In this document: one piece after another, positions 16,277 to 26,127 of the stretch | Layout: every line of letters starts with the position of its first letter | Position numbering within the stretch: position 1 is the first letter of the stretch | Assembly (NCBI RefSeq): GCF_001426485.1 | Contig: NZ_LMET01000001.1 | Coordinates: forward strand, 2,323,750 to 2,387,749 | Origin: Aeromicrobium sp. Root472D3 | GTDB lineage: Bacteria; Actinomycetota; Actinomycetes; Propionibacteriales; Nocardioidaceae | Direction: 5' to 3' | DNA length: 64,000 nt | Program-made: the position numbers and the translations under genes | Notes under the pieces: generated by a model | What the model saw: the letters and a program-made list of their open reading frames with translations, nothing else | The model's database searches: none | What the model was told of the DNA's origin: nothing

Positions 16277-17638
16277 TCACATGCCGTCGATGAGCCGCTG
16301 GACGCGCTCGTCCTGCGACCTGAACGGGTCCTTGCACAGCACGGTGCGCTGGGCCTGGTCGTTGAGCTTGAGGTGCACCCAGTCGACCGTGAAGTCACGG
16401 CGGCGCTCCTGCGCCCTCTTGATGAAGTCGCCGCGCAGACGGGCCCGGGTGGTCTGTGGCGGGATCGACTTGGCCGTGAAGACGTCGAGGTCGTTGGTGA
16501 CCCGGGCGACGGCGCCCTTGTTCTCGAGCAGGTAGAAGATGCCGCGGTCGCGCCGGATGTCGTGGTACGCCAGGTCGAGCTGCGCGATGCGCGGATCGCT
16601 CCAGCTCAGGTCATTCCTGCTGCGGTAGCGGTCGAGCAGCTTGTACTTGATGACCCAGTCGATCTCGCGCTCGACGAGCGACAGGTCGTCGGACTCGACG
16701 GCCTTCAGCGTGCGCTCCCACAGGTCGAGCGCCCGTGTGATCGTGGGGGTGTGCAGCCCGTTCTTGTCGACGAACTCGGCGGCCTTGCCGAAGTACTCGG
16801 CCTGGATCTCCAGGGCCGACAGCTCGCGGCCGTTGGCCAGCTGCACCGTGCGACGTCCGGTCATGTCGTGCGAGATCTCGCGGATCGCCCGGATGGGGTT
16901 GTCGAGCGTCAGGTCGCGCATGGGCACGCCGGCCTCGATCATGCGCAGCACCAGGTCGGTCGTGGCGACCTTGAGCAGCGTCGTGGTCTCGCTCATGTTG
17001 GAGTCGCCCACGATGACGTGCAGGCGGCGGAACCGCTCGGCGTCGGCGTGGGGCTCGTCGCGGGTGTTGATGATTGGGCGGGAGCGCGTCGTGGCGCTCG
17101 AGACGCCCTCCCAGATGTGCTCGGCCCGCTGACTGACGCTGAAGACCGGGCCGCGCGGCGTCTGCTGGATCTTGCCCGCGCCGCAGATGATCTGGCGGGT
17201 CACGAGGAACGGGATCAGCACGTCGGCGAGCTTGCTGAACTCCCCCTGGCGGCTGACGAGGTAGTTCTCGTGGCACCCGTAGGAGTTGCCGGCCGAGTCG
17301 GTGTTGTTCTTGAACAGGTAGATGTCGCCCTCGACGCCGTCGTCGGCCAGCCGCTTCTGGGCGTCGATCATCAGGCCCTCGAGGATCCGCTCGCCGGCGC
17401 GGTCGTGCGTCACGAGGTCGACGAGGTCGTCGCACTCGGGCGTCGCGTACTCGGGGTGGCTGCCGACGTCGAGGTACAGCCGCGCCCCGTTGCGCAGGAA
17501 CACGTTGCTGCTGCGGCCCCACGAGACGACGCGGCGGAACAGGTACCGGGCGACCTCGTCGGGCGACAGACGACGCTGACCCTTGAACGAGCAGGTGACG
17601 CCGTACTCGTTCTCGATGCCGAAGATCCGTCGGTCCAT
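16277..17638 (-). CDS. pafA: Pup-protein ligase PafA
   Basis: A 453-residue member of the carboxylate-amine ligase family. N-terminal [14 protein letters not shown] carries the Mg/ATP-binding glutamate (Glu-9), and [18 protein letters not shown] carries the catalytic Asp-57 and metal-binding Glu. The absence of the long N-terminal Dop loop separates it from Dop. It uses ATP to link the C-terminal glutamate of deamidated Pup to substrate lysines. It lies 99 bases after prcA with its own -10-like box, so it may be transcribed apart from the proteasome core genes. Confidence 0.96.
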   Translation of the reverse strand: MDRRIFGIENEYGVTCSFKGQRRLSPDEVARYLFRRVVSWGRSSNVFLRNGARLYLDVGSHPEYATPECDDLVDLVTHDRAGERILEGLMIDAQKRLADDGVEGDIYLFKNNTDSAGNSYGCHENYLVSRQGEFSKLADVLIPFLVTRQIICGAGKIQQTPRGPVFSVSQRAEHIWEGVSSATTRSRPIINTRDEPHADAERFRRLHVIVGDSNMSETTTLLKVATTDLVLRMIEAGVPMRDLTLDNPIRAIREISHDMTGRRTVQLANGRELSALEIQAEYFGKAAEFVDKNGLHTPTITRALDLWERTLKAVESDDLSLVEREIDWVIKYKLLDRYRSRNDLSWSDPRIAQLDLAYHDIRRDRGIFYLLENKGAVARVTNDLDVFTAKSIPPQTTRARLRGDFIKRAQERRRDFTVDWVHLKLNDQAQRTVLCKDPFRSQDERVQRLIDGM

Positions 17639-17645
17639 GCACGTC

Positions 17646-17651
17646 AGCCTA
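17646..17651 (-). promoter_or_regulatory. -10-like box of pafA
   Basis: Minus-strand TAGGCT seven bases before the pafA ATG, in the 99-base gap after prcA. The gap holds nothing else I recognise. Confidence 0.5.
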
Positions 17652-17737
17652 GTCGCGCACGGACAAACCCGCGGTGCGGCGCGCGAACGTCATCGGGTGA
17701 AGGCGCGCCGCGGCAGGGGCACCGGCCGGGGCACGCC

Positions 17738-18433
17738 CTACTGGCTGAGCGCGGCTGCCACGTCGGCGTCGCTCATCCGCTTGAACTTGCGGGGCTGCGG
17801 ACGGGCGCGCGACAGCGTCGCGACCTCGAGGGCCGACGCCTCGACGGTGCGGGCGGGCTCGACGTCCTGGCCCAGGGCCGTGACCGCGACCCTGACGGCG
17901 GCCGCCAGGTCGAGACCCGGGGTGTAGTGCTCCCCGAGGTAGGCCTCGACCTGCTCGCTCTGGCCGCCCATCACGCCGAAGCCCCGCACGTCGGAGACCG
18001 AGCCGTCGTACATCAGGCGGTACACCTGGTCGTGCGAGGCGTCGTCGCCGAGCTCGCCGACGAAGATCTCGACCTCGTACGGCTTCTCGCCACCCGACGA
18101 GAAGATCGTGCCGAGCGTCTGCGCGTAGGCGTTGGCCAGGCCGCGCGCCGTGACGTCGCGCCGGTCGTACGCGTAGCCGCGCATGTCGGCCAGGCGCACG
18201 CCCGCGATGCGCAGGTTCTCGAACTCGTTGTACCGGCCGACGGCCGCGAAGCCGATGCGGTCGTAGATCTCGCTGATCTTGTGCAGCGCCCGCGACGGGT
18301 TCTCGGCGACGAACAGGATGCCGTCGGCGTAGTGGACGACCGCGACGCTGCGCCCCCGCGTGATGCCCTTGCGGGCGAAGTCGGCCCGGTCCTTCATCAG
18401 CTGCTCGGGCGAGACGTAGAACTGCTGGCTCAT
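17738..18433 (-). CDS. prcA: Proteasome subunit alpha PrcA
   Basis: A 231-residue alpha-type subunit. The N-terminal [19 protein letters not shown] is the gating helix region typical of actinobacterial PrcA, followed by [22 protein letters not shown], the conserved alpha-ring core, with no catalytic threonine. Alpha rings cap the beta rings and dock the Mpa C-terminus. The ATG follows prcB by 13 bases with GAGAGAG upstream. Confidence 0.96.
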   Translation of the reverse strand: MSQQFYVSPEQLMKDRADFARKGITRGRSVAVVHYADGILFVAENPSRALHKISEIYDRIGFAAVGRYNEFENLRIAGVRLADMRGYAYDRRDVTARGLANAYAQTLGTIFSSGGEKPYEVEIFVGELGDDASHDQVYRLMYDGSVSDVRGFGVMGGQSEQVEAYLGEHYTPGLDLAAAVRVAVTALGQDVEPARTVEASALEVATLSRARPQPRKFKRMSDADVAAALSQ

Positions 18434-18446
18434 GCGTGACTCTCTC

Positions 18447-19268
18447 TCAGCTCAGGGGGGCCGACGGGCCGTCGGGACGCTCGAGGCGTCCGCCGATGAC
18501 GTCGTCGGCGATCGCGCCGACCTCGTCGTCGGCGAGCCGGCGGTAGCCGTCGGCCGTCACGACCGACACGACCGGGAAGATGCGGCGGGTCAGGTCGGGC
18601 CCGCCGGTCGCGGAGTCGTCGTCGGCGGCGTCGTACAGCGCCTGGATCGCCGCGGTGACGCAGTCGCCCTCGGTGAGGCCCCGGCTGTAGAGCTTCTTGA
18701 GCGAGCCGCGCGCGAAGACCGATCCCGAGCCGACGGTGTGGAAGCCGCTGTGCTCCTCGTAGCGGCCGCCCGTGACGTCGTACGAGAAGATGCGTCCCTG
18801 CTGCGTCTCGAGGTCGAAGCTCGCGAACAGCGGGACGACCGCGAGGCCCTGCATCGCGAGGCCGAGGTTGCCGCGGATCAGTGCCGCGAGGCGGTTGGCC
18901 TTGCCGTCGGCCGACAGGACCGTGCCCTCGATCTTCTCGTAGTGCTCGAGCTCGACCTGGAACAGGCGCACCATCTCGATCGCGAGGCCCGCGCTGCCGG
19001 CGATGCCGATGCACGAGTACTCGTCGGCCGGGAAGACCTTCTCGATGTCGCGCTGGGCGATGACGTTGCCCATCGTGGCGCGGCGGTCGCCGGCCATGAT
19101 GACGCCGCCGTCGAACGTCGCCGAGACGATCGTCGTCGCGTGCGGGGCCAGGTCGCCGTGCGCTCCCCCGGCGCGCGAGGCGGCACCGGGCATCAGCTCG
19201 GGCGCCGCCGTGGCGAGGTAGTCGGCGAAGGACGACGATCCGGTCAGGCGGGTGCCCTCCGGGAGCAT
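18447..19268 (-). CDS. prcB: Proteasome subunit beta PrcB
   Basis: A 273-residue catalytic subunit. A 44-residue propeptide precedes the active-site Thr-45 in [20 protein letters not shown], with self-cleavage expected between Ala-44 and Thr-45; the Lys equivalent and DRRAT follow as in other beta subunits. It forms the inner proteolytic rings. The ATG overlaps the pup stop codon (ATGA at 19265-19268), giving direct translational coupling of pup and prcB. Confidence 0.96.
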   Translation of the reverse strand: MLPEGTRLTGSSSFADYLATAAPELMPGAASRAGGAHGDLAPHATTIVSATFDGGVIMAGDRRATMGNVIAQRDIEKVFPADEYSCIGIAGSAGLAIEMVRLFQVELEHYEKIEGTVLSADGKANRLAALIRGNLGLAMQGLAVVPLFASFDLETQQGRIFSYDVTGGRYEEHSGFHTVGSGSVFARGSLKKLYSRGLTEGDCVTAAIQALYDAADDDSATGGPDLTRRIFPVVSVVTADGYRRLADDEVGAIADDVIGGRLERPDGPSAPLS

Positions 19269-19465
19269 CACTGCCCGCCCTTCTGCACGAAGCTGCGGAC
19301 GAACTCCTCGGCGTTCTCCTCGAGGACGTCGTCGATCTCGTCGAGGATCGAGTCGACGTCGTCGTCGAGCTTGGCCTTGGCCTCGACGTCGACCTCGGTC
19401 GCGTCGGCCTGTGCCTCGTCGGCCTCGGCGGGCTTGCGGGTGCTCTTGTGCTGCTGCTCGGACAT
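19268..19465 (-). CDS. pup: Prokaryotic ubiquitin-like protein Pup
   Basis: A 65-residue, highly acidic, disordered protein. The C-terminal half [20 protein letters not shown] is the helix-forming region that binds the Mpa coiled coil, and the end [11 protein letters not shown] carries the terminal Gln, which Dop must deamidate to Glu before ligation. The gene lies 16 bases after dop; a TAGGGT six bases before the ATG suggests an internal leaderless promoter that could raise pup-prcB-prcA expression above dop. Confidence 0.97.
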   Translation of the reverse strand: MSEQQHKSTRKPAEADEAQADATEVDVEAKAKLDDDVDSILDEIDDVLEENAEEFVRSFVQKGGQ

Positions 19466-19471
19466 GACCCA

Positions 19472-19477
19472 ACCCTA
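19472..19477 (-). promoter_or_regulatory. Possible internal -10 box before pup
   Basis: Minus-strand TAGGGT six bases before the pup ATG, within the 16-base dop-pup gap. The same bases could be a weak ribosome binding site. Confidence 0.4.
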
Positions 19478-19481
19478 GCCC

Positions 19482-20984
19482 TTAGCGGCCAGTGATCGCG
19501 GTGAACAGCTGCTCGGCGGTCGTGCTGGTCTCGAACAGGGCGCCGACGTGCTCGGCGGTGCCGCGCAGCGGCTCCATCGTGGGGATGCGCTGCAGCGAGT
19601 CGCGCCCGGGCAGGTCGAAGATGACCGAGTCCCACGACGCCGCGGCGATGTCGGGGCTGAACCGGGCCAGGCACATGCCGCGGAAGTAGGCACGGGTGTC
19701 GCGCGGCGGGTCGGTCACGGCGGCCGCGACCTGCTCGTCGGTGAACAGCCGGTCCATCCGCCCCGTGCGCACGAGCTGGTGGTAGAGCCCCTTGTGCAGG
19801 CGGACGTCGTGGTACTGCAGGTCGACGAGGTGCAGCTTGGCGTGGTCCCAGCCGAGCGAGTCGCGCTCGCGGTACCGCTCCAGCAGTGCGAGCTTGGCGA
19901 CCCAGTCGAGCTCGCGGACGCACTCCATCGGGTCGCGTGCCAGGCGCTCGAGCACGCTCTCCCACCGGGCGATGACGTCGTCGGTCTGCTCGTCGGACCC
20001 GTGCTGCGCGACGAAGGCCTTCGCGAGCCCCAGGTACTCCCCCTGCACCTCGAGCGCCGTCAGGCGCCGCCCGTCGGCCAGCTCGACGCGATGCGTCAGC
20101 GAGGGGTCGTGCGAGATGTCGTGGACGGCCCGCACCGGGGCGACCAGCGCCAGGCTGCGGGTCAGGAAGCCGGCCTCGATCATCGCCAGCACCAGCGACG
20201 TCGTGCCGTGCTTGAGGTAGATCGCGGTCTCGGAGCAGTTCGCGTCGCCGATGATGACGTGCAGGCGCCGGTACTTCTTGGGGTCGGCGTGCGGCTCGTC
20301 GCGGGTGTTGATGATCGGACGCTTGAGGGTCGTCTCGAGCCCCACCCCGACCTCGAAGTAGTCGGCCCGCTGGCTGATCTGGAAGGCGTGGACGCTGCCG
20401 TCCTGCTGCTGGCCGACCCGCCCGGCGCCCGTGAACACCTGACGGGTCGCGAAGAACGGCGTCAGGTGCTCGACGATCTGGTCGAACGGCACGTCGCGCC
20501 GCATGAGGTAGTTCTCGTGGGCGCCGTACGACGCGCCCTTGTTGTCGACGTTGTTCTTGTAGAGCACGATCGGCTGCGTGCCGGGGATCTGCGCCGCGAG
20601 CTCGGCGCCGAGGCGCATGACGTTCTCGCCGGCCTTCTCCCAGAGCACGACGTCGAGCGGGTTCGTGACCTCGGGGCTGGAGTACTCGGGGTGCGCGTGG
20701 TCGACGTAGAGGCGCGCGCCGTTGGTGAGGATGATGTTGGCCAGGCCCATGTCCTCGTCGGTCAGCTGGCTCGGGTCGGCCACCTCGCGGCTGAGGTCGA
20801 AGCCCCTCGCGTCGCGCAGGGGGCTCTCCTCCTCGAAGTCCCACCGGGCGCGCCGGGTCAGCCCGTGGGCCGCGGCGTAGGAGTTGACGACGTGGGTCGA
20901 GGCCACCATCGGATTGGCGTTGGGCTGTCCCTGCACGGCGATGCCGTACTCGACCTCGCTGCCCTGCACGCGGCGGACTGTCAT
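19482..20984 (-). CDS. dop: Pup deamidase/depupylase Dop
   Basis: A 500-residue relative of PafA. It starts [18 protein letters not shown] with Glu-10 as ATP/metal ligand, contains the Dop-specific segment between about 40 and 80, and has the catalytic Asp-95 in [15 protein letters not shown]. It deamidates the C-terminal Gln of Pup and removes Pup from substrates. The ATG overlaps the stop of an upstream membrane protein gene, which shows that gene belongs to the same transcript. Confidence 0.96.
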   Translation of the reverse strand: MTVRRVQGSEVEYGIAVQGQPNANPMVASTHVVNSYAAAHGLTRRARWDFEEESPLRDARGFDLSREVADPSQLTDEDMGLANIILTNGARLYVDHAHPEYSSPEVTNPLDVVLWEKAGENVMRLGAELAAQIPGTQPIVLYKNNVDNKGASYGAHENYLMRRDVPFDQIVEHLTPFFATRQVFTGAGRVGQQQDGSVHAFQISQRADYFEVGVGLETTLKRPIINTRDEPHADPKKYRRLHVIIGDANCSETAIYLKHGTTSLVLAMIEAGFLTRSLALVAPVRAVHDISHDPSLTHRVELADGRRLTALEVQGEYLGLAKAFVAQHGSDEQTDDVIARWESVLERLARDPMECVRELDWVAKLALLERYRERDSLGWDHAKLHLVDLQYHDVRLHKGLYHQLVRTGRMDRLFTDEQVAAAVTDPPRDTRAYFRGMCLARFSPDIAAASWDSVIFDLPGRDSLQRIPTMEPLRGTAEHVGALFETSTTAEQLFTAITGR

Positions 20985-21805
20985 GCGTCCGACCCTACGG
21001 CCCTGGTCCCGACGTGCCACAGCTCGTCGGTCTGCAGCAGCCAGAACACCGCGAACAGGCCGATCGCGGTGGCCTCCGCGAGGAGCAGCCACAGCGCGAC
21101 GCCGAACCACTGCGAGGCCAGCAGCGCGCCGCCGAGGACGACCATCAGCACGAGGATCACGAGGTAGCGCCGGGCCGGGGCGCCGCGCCGGTGGCAGTCG
21201 CGGGCGTTGAGACCGACCACGCCGACGATGCACGCGAACAGGCCGATCGCGGCGACGGCGTGTGCGTGGGCGACGAAACCGTCGCGACGGGCGACGAACC
21301 ACACGAGGCCGACGACGAGCAGCACCGTCGAGACCGCGATGCCGGCGAGGTTGCGCCGGGTCATGAGGTCGGCCCGGCGCAGGTCACCCTGGCGCAGGGC
21401 GACCGCGACCGTCACGGCCAGGCCGACCGCTCCGGCCACCAGCGCCGCGCCGACGTTGTTGGCGACCTGCTCGGGCACGAGCTGCATCGGGATCGGCGTC
21501 GCCGTGCAGGTCGCCGGGTCGGGCGTCGGCACGAGACCCACGACGACCGCCAGGCACCCGCCGACGTTGAGCACGACGTCCTCGGCGTCGCTGGAGCCCT
21601 TGATCACGATCATGCAGACGCCGAGCGCGACGAGGCTCGCGACGAAGACGCCCTGCGCCGGGGTGTGGACGTAGGCGCTGACCGACGCCTCGAAGCAGCC
21701 CGTGCCGGACGCGAGCCGCTCCCGCACCACCGAGGCCAGGAGCATCACGACGAGCACGACCATCGCGAGCCGCAGGTAGCGGTACGTCCTGACCGCGGAG
21801 CTCAC
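20981..21805 (-). CDS. Unknown multi-pass membrane protein in the proteasome operon
   Basis: A 274-residue protein I cannot assign to a family. It shows about eight hydrophobic stretches, for example [49 protein letters not shown] and [17 protein letters not shown]. Between the first helices is a short segment with Cys residues (TGCFEA) and a second Cys-containing loop ([12 protein letters not shown]). It starts with GTG overlapping the GNAT stop codon (GTGA) and its stop overlaps the dop ATG (ATGA). It is therefore locked between mpa and dop. Whether it serves the proteasome is unknown; no catalytic motif is visible. Confidence 0.75.
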   Translation of the reverse strand: MSSAVRTYRYLRLAMVVLVVMLLASVVRERLASGTGCFEASVSAYVHTPAQGVFVASLVALGVCMIVIKGSSDAEDVVLNVGGCLAVVVGLVPTPDPATCTATPIPMQLVPEQVANNVGAALVAGAVGLAVTVAVALRQGDLRRADLMTRRNLAGIAVSTVLLVVGLVWFVARRDGFVAHAHAVAAIGLFACIVGVVGLNARDCHRRGAPARRYLVILVLMVVLGGALLASQWFGVALWLLLAEATAIGLFAVFWLLQTDELWHVGTRAVGSDA

Positions 21806-22278
21806 GGCAGGAGCGGCTTGCCCAGGTGGACGCTGTCGTCGTACCCCGCGTAGAAGCCGAACGCGGGGACGGGCCCGTAGCCGGACGACGTGTAGAGCGC
21901 GATGGCCTCGGGCTGCGCCGTGCCGGTCTCGAGCACCAGCCGGGTGATCCCGGCGGACCGGGCCGTCCGCTCGAGCTCGGCCAGCACGGCACGGGCCAGG
22001 CCGCGGCGGGCGAACGCCGGACGGACGTACATCCGCTTGATCTCGCCGTCGGTCGCGCCCTCGGGCCCGCCGCGGCGCCACCCGCCCATCGCGGCCGGCT
22101 CGTCGCCGACGTACGCCATCACGAAGTGGCCGTCGGGTGCGTCGAACTGGTGGACGTCGATCGGCGAGACGTCGCCGTCACCGCCGTACCGGCGTCCGTA
22201 CTCGGCCTGCACCTCGGCCGTCAGCAGCTGGGCGTCGTCCGAGCCGTACGAGACGACCCGCAGGTCGACGGTGTGCAT
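21802..22278 (-). CDS. GNAT family N-acetyltransferase
   Basis: A 158-residue acetyltransferase. The core GNAT motif A, IKRMYVRPAFARRGLARAVL, holds the acetyl-CoA pyrophosphate-binding R-R-G-L-A-R, followed by RLVLETGTAQPEAIALYTSSGY, the motif B beta strand and helix. The acceptor cannot be predicted. It begins 17 bases after the mpa stop and its own stop overlaps the GTG of the next gene, so it is an operon member between mpa and dop. Confidence 0.85.
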   Translation of the reverse strand: MHTVDLRVVSYGSDDAQLLTAEVQAEYGRRYGGDGDVSPIDVHQFDAPDGHFVMAYVGDEPAAMGGWRRGGPEGATDGEIKRMYVRPAFARRGLARAVLAELERTARSAGITRLVLETGTAQPEAIALYTSSGYGPVPAFGFYAGYDDSVHLGKPLLP

Positions 22279-22295
22279 CTACAGGGCCGCGCTCG

Positions 22296-24032
22296 TCACA
22301 GGTACTGCCCGGTGTTGGCGACGGTGTCGATCGAGCGGCCCGGCTCGTTGCCGCTCTTGCCCGAGATGAGGGTGCGGATGAACACGATGCGCTCGCCCTT
22401 CTTGCCCGAGATCCGCGCCCAGTCGTCGGGGTTGGTCGTGTTGGGGAGGTCCTCGTTCTCCTTGAACTCGTCGAGGCACGCCTGCAGCATGTGCTGGATG
22501 CGCAGACCGCGCTGCTGGTGCTCGAGGAGGTCCTTGATCGCCATCTTCTTGGCCCGGTCGACGATGTTCTGGATCATCGCGCCGGAGTTGAAGTCCTTGA
22601 AGTACAGGACCTCCTTGTCGCCGTTGGCGTACGTGACCTCGAGGAACTGGTTGTCCTCGGACTCGGTGTACATCCGCTCGACCGTGCGCTGGATCATGCC
22701 GCTGACGCACGCCTGCCGGTCGCCGTCCCACTCCCCCAGGTCGTCGGGGTGCAGCGGCAGGTTGGCCGTCAGGTACTTGCTGAAGATGTCGCGCGCCGAC
22801 TCGGCGTCGGGGCGCTCGATCTTGATCTTGACGTCGAGGCGGCCGGGCCGCAGGATCGCGGGGTCGATCATGTCCTCGCGGTTGGAGGCACCGATGACCA
22901 GGACGTTCTCGAGCCCCTCGACGCCGTCGATCTCGCTCAGCAGCTGCGGGACGATGGTGTTCTCGACGTCGGACGACACGCCCGACCCGCGGGTGCGGAA
23001 CAGCGAGTCCATCTCGTCGAAGAACACGATGACGGGGGTGCCCTCGCTGGCCTTCTCGCGGGCGCGCTGGAACACCAGGCGGATGTGCCGCTCGGTCTCG
23101 CCGACGTACTTGTTGAGCAGCTCGGGGCCCTTGATGTTGAGGAAGAACGAGCGCCCCTCCTCGCCGGTGCGCTCGGAGACCTTCTTGGCCAGCGATGCCG
23201 CGACGGCCTTGGCGATCATGGTCTTGCCGCAGCCGGGAGGGCCGTACAGCAGCACGCCCTTGGGCGGCTTGAGCTCGTGCTCGATGAAGATCTCGGGGTG
23301 CAGGTAGGGCAGCTCGACGGCGTCGCGGATCGACTCGATCTGCTGGCGCAGGCCGCCGATCGACTCGTAGTCGATGTCGGGGACCTCCTCGAGGACGAGC
23401 TCCTCGACCTCGGACTTCGGGACGCGCTCGTAGACGTAGCCCGACCGGCCGTCGAGCAGCAGGGAGTCGCCGGGGCGGATCTTGAGCCCGATCAGGGGCT
23501 CGGCCAGCCGGACGACGCGCTCCTCGTCGGCGTTGCCCATCACGAGGGCGCGCTCGCCGTCGGCCAGGATCTCCTTGAGCGAGACGACCTCGCCGGTCTG
23601 CTCGAACTCGAGCGCGAGGACGACGTTCATCGCCTCGTTGAGGATGACCTCCTGGCCGCGACGCAGGGTGTCCTTGTCGACCGCGGGGCTGACGTTGACG
23701 CGCAGCTTGCGTCCGCCGGTGAAGACGTCGACGGTGTCGTCGTCGTTGCGCTGCAGGAACGTTCCGAAGCCCGTCGGCGGCTGCGCCAGACGGTCGACCT
23801 CCTCCTTGAGCGTCACGATCTGGTCGCGCGCCTCGCGCAGCGTCGAGGTGAGCCGCTCGTTCTGGCTGCTCGTGGCCGAGAGCCTGGCCTCGAGCTCGTC
23901 GAGGCGCGCATCGCCCGACCGCTCGGTGCCGAGCCGGCGCCGCAGGTGCTCCACCTCCGCGCGCAAGTAGGCGATCTCCTGGTCCGATCCGCTGGTCTGA
24001 CCACTCATGCCCGTGGGCTCGTTGCCGCTCAT
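22296..24032 (-). CDS. mpa: Proteasome-associated AAA ATPase Mpa/ARC
   Basis: A 578-residue ring ATPase. Order of parts: N-terminal coiled coil (about 17-83), which captures Pup; tandem OB folds (about 90-210); AAA module with Walker A GPPGCGKT at 264-271, Walker [11 protein letters not shown] near 320, and a SRH with [17 protein letters not shown]. The last residues GQYL are the HbYX-like tail that opens the PrcA gate. It unfolds pupylated proteins and feeds them into PrcBA. ATG at 24032 is chosen because AGGAGG lies six bases upstream; the frame runs open 99 bases further without a matching family sequence. Confidence 0.96.
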   Translation of the reverse strand: MSGNEPTGMSGQTSGSDQEIAYLRAEVEHLRRRLGTERSGDARLDELEARLSATSSQNERLTSTLREARDQIVTLKEEVDRLAQPPTGFGTFLQRNDDDTVDVFTGGRKLRVNVSPAVDKDTLRRGQEVILNEAMNVVLALEFEQTGEVVSLKEILADGERALVMGNADEERVVRLAEPLIGLKIRPGDSLLLDGRSGYVYERVPKSEVEELVLEEVPDIDYESIGGLRQQIESIRDAVELPYLHPEIFIEHELKPPKGVLLYGPPGCGKTMIAKAVAASLAKKVSERTGEEGRSFFLNIKGPELLNKYVGETERHIRLVFQRAREKASEGTPVIVFFDEMDSLFRTRGSGVSSDVENTIVPQLLSEIDGVEGLENVLVIGASNREDMIDPAILRPGRLDVKIKIERPDAESARDIFSKYLTANLPLHPDDLGEWDGDRQACVSGMIQRTVERMYTESEDNQFLEVTYANGDKEVLYFKDFNSGAMIQNIVDRAKKMAIKDLLEHQQRGLRIQHMLQACLDEFKENEDLPNTTNPDDWARISGKKGERIVFIRTLISGKSGNEPGRSIDTVANTGQYL

Positions 24033-24075
24033 CAGCCACCTCCTGCTCGTAGCCACGACCCTACCCGACCGATCG

Positions 24076-24966
24076 TCAGGAGGCCTCGTGCCCGAACGGG
24101 CGTGGACCCGTGTAGTCGGGACCGTACGCACCGGGGGCCGGACGGCGCGACGTGCCCATCGAGTGGTGGCCGGGCGCCATGCGCCGCGCCGTGACGAGGA
24201 ACGCGGTGTGCCCGTTCATCGAGTGCTGGGGGCGCACCGCCAGGCCCTCGAGGTGCCACTCGCGCTCGAGGGTCTCCCACGCGCGCGGCTCCGTGAAGCC
24301 GCCGTGCTCGCGGACCGTCTCGACGAAGCGCGACAGCTGCGTCGTGGTCGCGACGTAGGCGCACACGATGCCGCCGGGCGTCAGCCGCTCGGCGGCCAGC
24401 GGGATGCAGCTCCACGGATCGACCATGTCGAGGATCAGGCGGTCGATCTCGGTCTCGGTGACACACGAGCGGACGTCGCCGACCGTCAGCGTCCAGCCGG
24501 GCAGGTCGGTGCCGGACACCTCGTGGACGTTGCGCAGGACGTTGTCGGCGAACTCCTCGCGCACCTCGTACGAGCCGAGCGTGCCGGTCGGGCCGATCGC
24601 GCGCAGCAGGTACGACGTCAGCGCGCCCGACCCGGCGCCGGCCTCGACGACCCGCGCCCCGGGGTAGACGTCGGCCTGCACGATGATCTGCGCGGCGTCC
24701 TTGGGGTAGATGATCGCGGCGCCGCGCGGCATCGACACGACGTACTCGAACAGCAGGGGCCGGAACACCTGGTACGGGTGGTCCATCGAGGAGTGGATGA
24801 CGATCCCCTCGGGCTGGCCCAGCATGTCGTCGTGACGCAGCTGGCCCTTCTTGGTCGAGAACTCCTTGCCGGGCACGAGCTGCACGTTGTGGCGGCGCCC
24901 CTTGGGATCGGTCAGGCGGACCCACTCGCCCTCGACGAGGGGTCCACTGCGGGTGTAGGAGGTCAT
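24076..24966 (-). CDS. trmI: tRNA (adenine-58-N1)-methyltransferase TrmI
   Basis: A 296-residue class I methyltransferase. N-terminal [19 protein letters not shown] is the small beta domain; [32 protein letters not shown] holds the SAM motif (about 108-116); and [13 protein letters not shown] is the catalytic region. It makes m1A58 in the T loop of tRNAs, and it is the neighbour of the proteasome genes in mycobacteria too. The ATG overlaps the stop of the upstream M50 peptidase (ATGA), and the gene ends 43 bases before mpa. Confidence 0.94.
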   Translation of the reverse strand: MTSYTRSGPLVEGEWVRLTDPKGRRHNVQLVPGKEFSTKKGQLRHDDMLGQPEGIVIHSSMDHPYQVFRPLLFEYVVSMPRGAAIIYPKDAAQIIVQADVYPGARVVEAGAGSGALTSYLLRAIGPTGTLGSYEVREEFADNVLRNVHEVSGTDLPGWTLTVGDVRSCVTETEIDRLILDMVDPWSCIPLAAERLTPGGIVCAYVATTTQLSRFVETVREHGGFTEPRAWETLEREWHLEGLAVRPQHSMNGHTAFLVTARRMAPGHHSMGTSRRPAPGAYGPDYTGPRPFGHEAS

Positions 24967-25898
24967 CGGCGGCTCGCTCGGTAGGTCTCGTCGACGGCGC
25001 GGGACGTGAGCACGCCGAACGTGAAGCCGTCGGGCTCCACGAGGGCGTACGCCTCCGCCGGGTGCGCCGCCATGGCCCGGAGGAGGTCGGCGCCACGCAG
25101 GTCGGCCGACAGGGTCGGCGCTCCCGGTGGCGGGACGGCGCCGGCGAACCCGATCTCACGGGCCACCAGCAGGTCGATGCGGGCCGCGCGCCCCGCGGTG
25201 CGCAGGGCCTCGGTCGCGCCCTCCCAGAGGAACCACGCGACGAGCAGGGCGATCAGCAGGTTGATGACGGTGTCGCGGGAGTCGCCGCGGAACAGCAGGG
25301 AGACCGCCACGACGACGACCGCCGTGCCGCGCCCGATCCACGCCGCGATGCGCACGCCGGTCTCCTCGCGGCCCGTGACCTGCCAGACGATCGCGCGGAA
25401 CACGCGACCACCGTCGAGCGGCAGGCCGGGGAGCATGTTGAAGCCGGCCACGAGCAGGTTGACCCACGCGATCGACCACACGACGTCGGACGTCGTGCCG
25501 TAGCCCATCGCGTCGACCGCCGCGAAGGCGCCGAGGGCGATCGCGAGCGACGCCAGCGGGCCGACGATCGAGGTCACGAGCTCCTGGACGGGGGTGCGGC
25601 TCTCGCCCTCGATGACGGTCTCGCCGCCCAGCAGGTGCAGGGTCACCGAGTCGACGCGCATCCGGTACGCCCGGGCGGCGAGCACGTGAGCGATCTCGTG
25701 CACCAGCACCGAGACGTACAGCGACACGACGAACACGGTCGCCAGCAGGTAGGGGCTGGCGTCGGAGCGGTCCTCCCACCGGGGGGCGAACAGGAGCACG
25801 AGCGCGACGCCCATCAGCAGCAGCGACGGCTTGATCAGGACGTCGACCCCGACGACCCGACCGATCCGCCACGTGCCGGGGCGCTGGGAGCTGCTCAC
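24963..25898 (-). CDS. Site-2-type M50 metalloprotease
   Basis: A 311-residue membrane protease. The zinc-binding HEIAH lies in SLYVSVLVHEIAHVLAARAY near residue 65, and the second motif NMLPGLPLDGGR provides the Asp ligand near 160. Around six membrane segments surround them. The C-terminal 80 residues resemble a degenerate CBS-like or regulatory tail (SADLRGADLLRAMAAHPAEAYALVE) found in the SpoIVFB-like group. Such enzymes cleave membrane-embedded anti-sigma factors or signal peptides; no partner is visible here. The GTG start at 25898 has TAGGTT six bases upstream. It is the first gene of the transcript that leads to mpa and the proteasome genes. Confidence 0.88.
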   Translation of the reverse strand: MSSSQRPGTWRIGRVVGVDVLIKPSLLLMGVALVLLFAPRWEDRSDASPYLLATVFVVSLYVSVLVHEIAHVLAARAYRMRVDSVTLHLLGGETVIEGESRTPVQELVTSIVGPLASLAIALGAFAAVDAMGYGTTSDVVWSIAWVNLLVAGFNMLPGLPLDGGRVFRAIVWQVTGREETGVRIAAWIGRGTAVVVVAVSLLFRGDSRDTVINLLIALLVAWFLWEGATEALRTAGRAARIDLLVAREIGFAGAVPPPGAPTLSADLRGADLLRAMAAHPAEAYALVEPDGFTFGVLTSRAVDETYRASRR

Positions 25899-25904
25899 CG
25901 CGCC

Positions 25905-25910
25905 AACCTA
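25905..25910 (-). promoter_or_regulatory. -10-like box heading the M50-trmI-mpa-proteasome transcript
   Basis: Minus-strand TAGGTT six bases before the GTG at 25898. Confidence 0.5.
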
Positions 25911-25938
25911 TCGGGTCGCCCCGGACGCGGATGCGGGG

Positions 25939-25944
25939 CAGACT
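25939..25944 (+). promoter_or_regulatory. Possible -10 box of the 46-residue ORF
   Basis: CAGACT seven bases before the ATG at 25952; first base differs from TANNNT. Confidence 0.3.
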
Positions 25945-25951
25945 GGCCGGC

Positions 25952-26092
25952 ATGAGCGAGATGCCGTCCGAGGACCCCCGGGTCGCCAAGGACCCCGACG
26001 ACGACCACAAGCACAAGACGACCGATCCGAACCTCGACAGCGCACCGGACGACCCGGACGCGCCGGCGCCGTTCACCGGTCCGTACTCCTGA
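25952..26092 (+). CDS. Small acidic protein of 46 residues, unknown
   Basis: ATG at 25952 to TGA at 26090-26092 encodes a hydrophilic, acidic peptide rich in Asp, Pro and Lys (start MSEMPSEDPRVAKDPDDDHK, end APAPFTGPYS). It has no membrane segment, cysteine or known motif and is probably disordered. It lies alone between the divergent M50 protease gene and the RecB-type nuclease gene, with a -10-like box seven bases before the ATG. Codon choice looks like the neighbours (mostly G or C at third positions), which supports coding. Function unknown. Confidence 0.55.
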   Translation: MSEMPSEDPRVAKDPDDDHKHKTTDPNLDSAPDDPDAPAPFTGPYS

Positions 26093-26115
26093 CGGAGGCT
26101 GTCCGCCGCCGCAAC

Positions 26116-26121
26116 TAGAGT
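26116..26121 (+). promoter_or_regulatory. -10-like box of the RecB-type nuclease gene
   Basis: TAGAGT six bases before the ATG at 26128; no Shine-Dalgarno sequence present. Confidence 0.5.
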
Positions 26122-26127
26122 CGTCGC

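Noticed and set aside
14720-18439. 1239-codon plus-strand frame across pafB, pafA and prcA
   Set aside because: Shadow of genes on the opposite strand: it spans several genes and intergenic gaps and has no recognisable domain.
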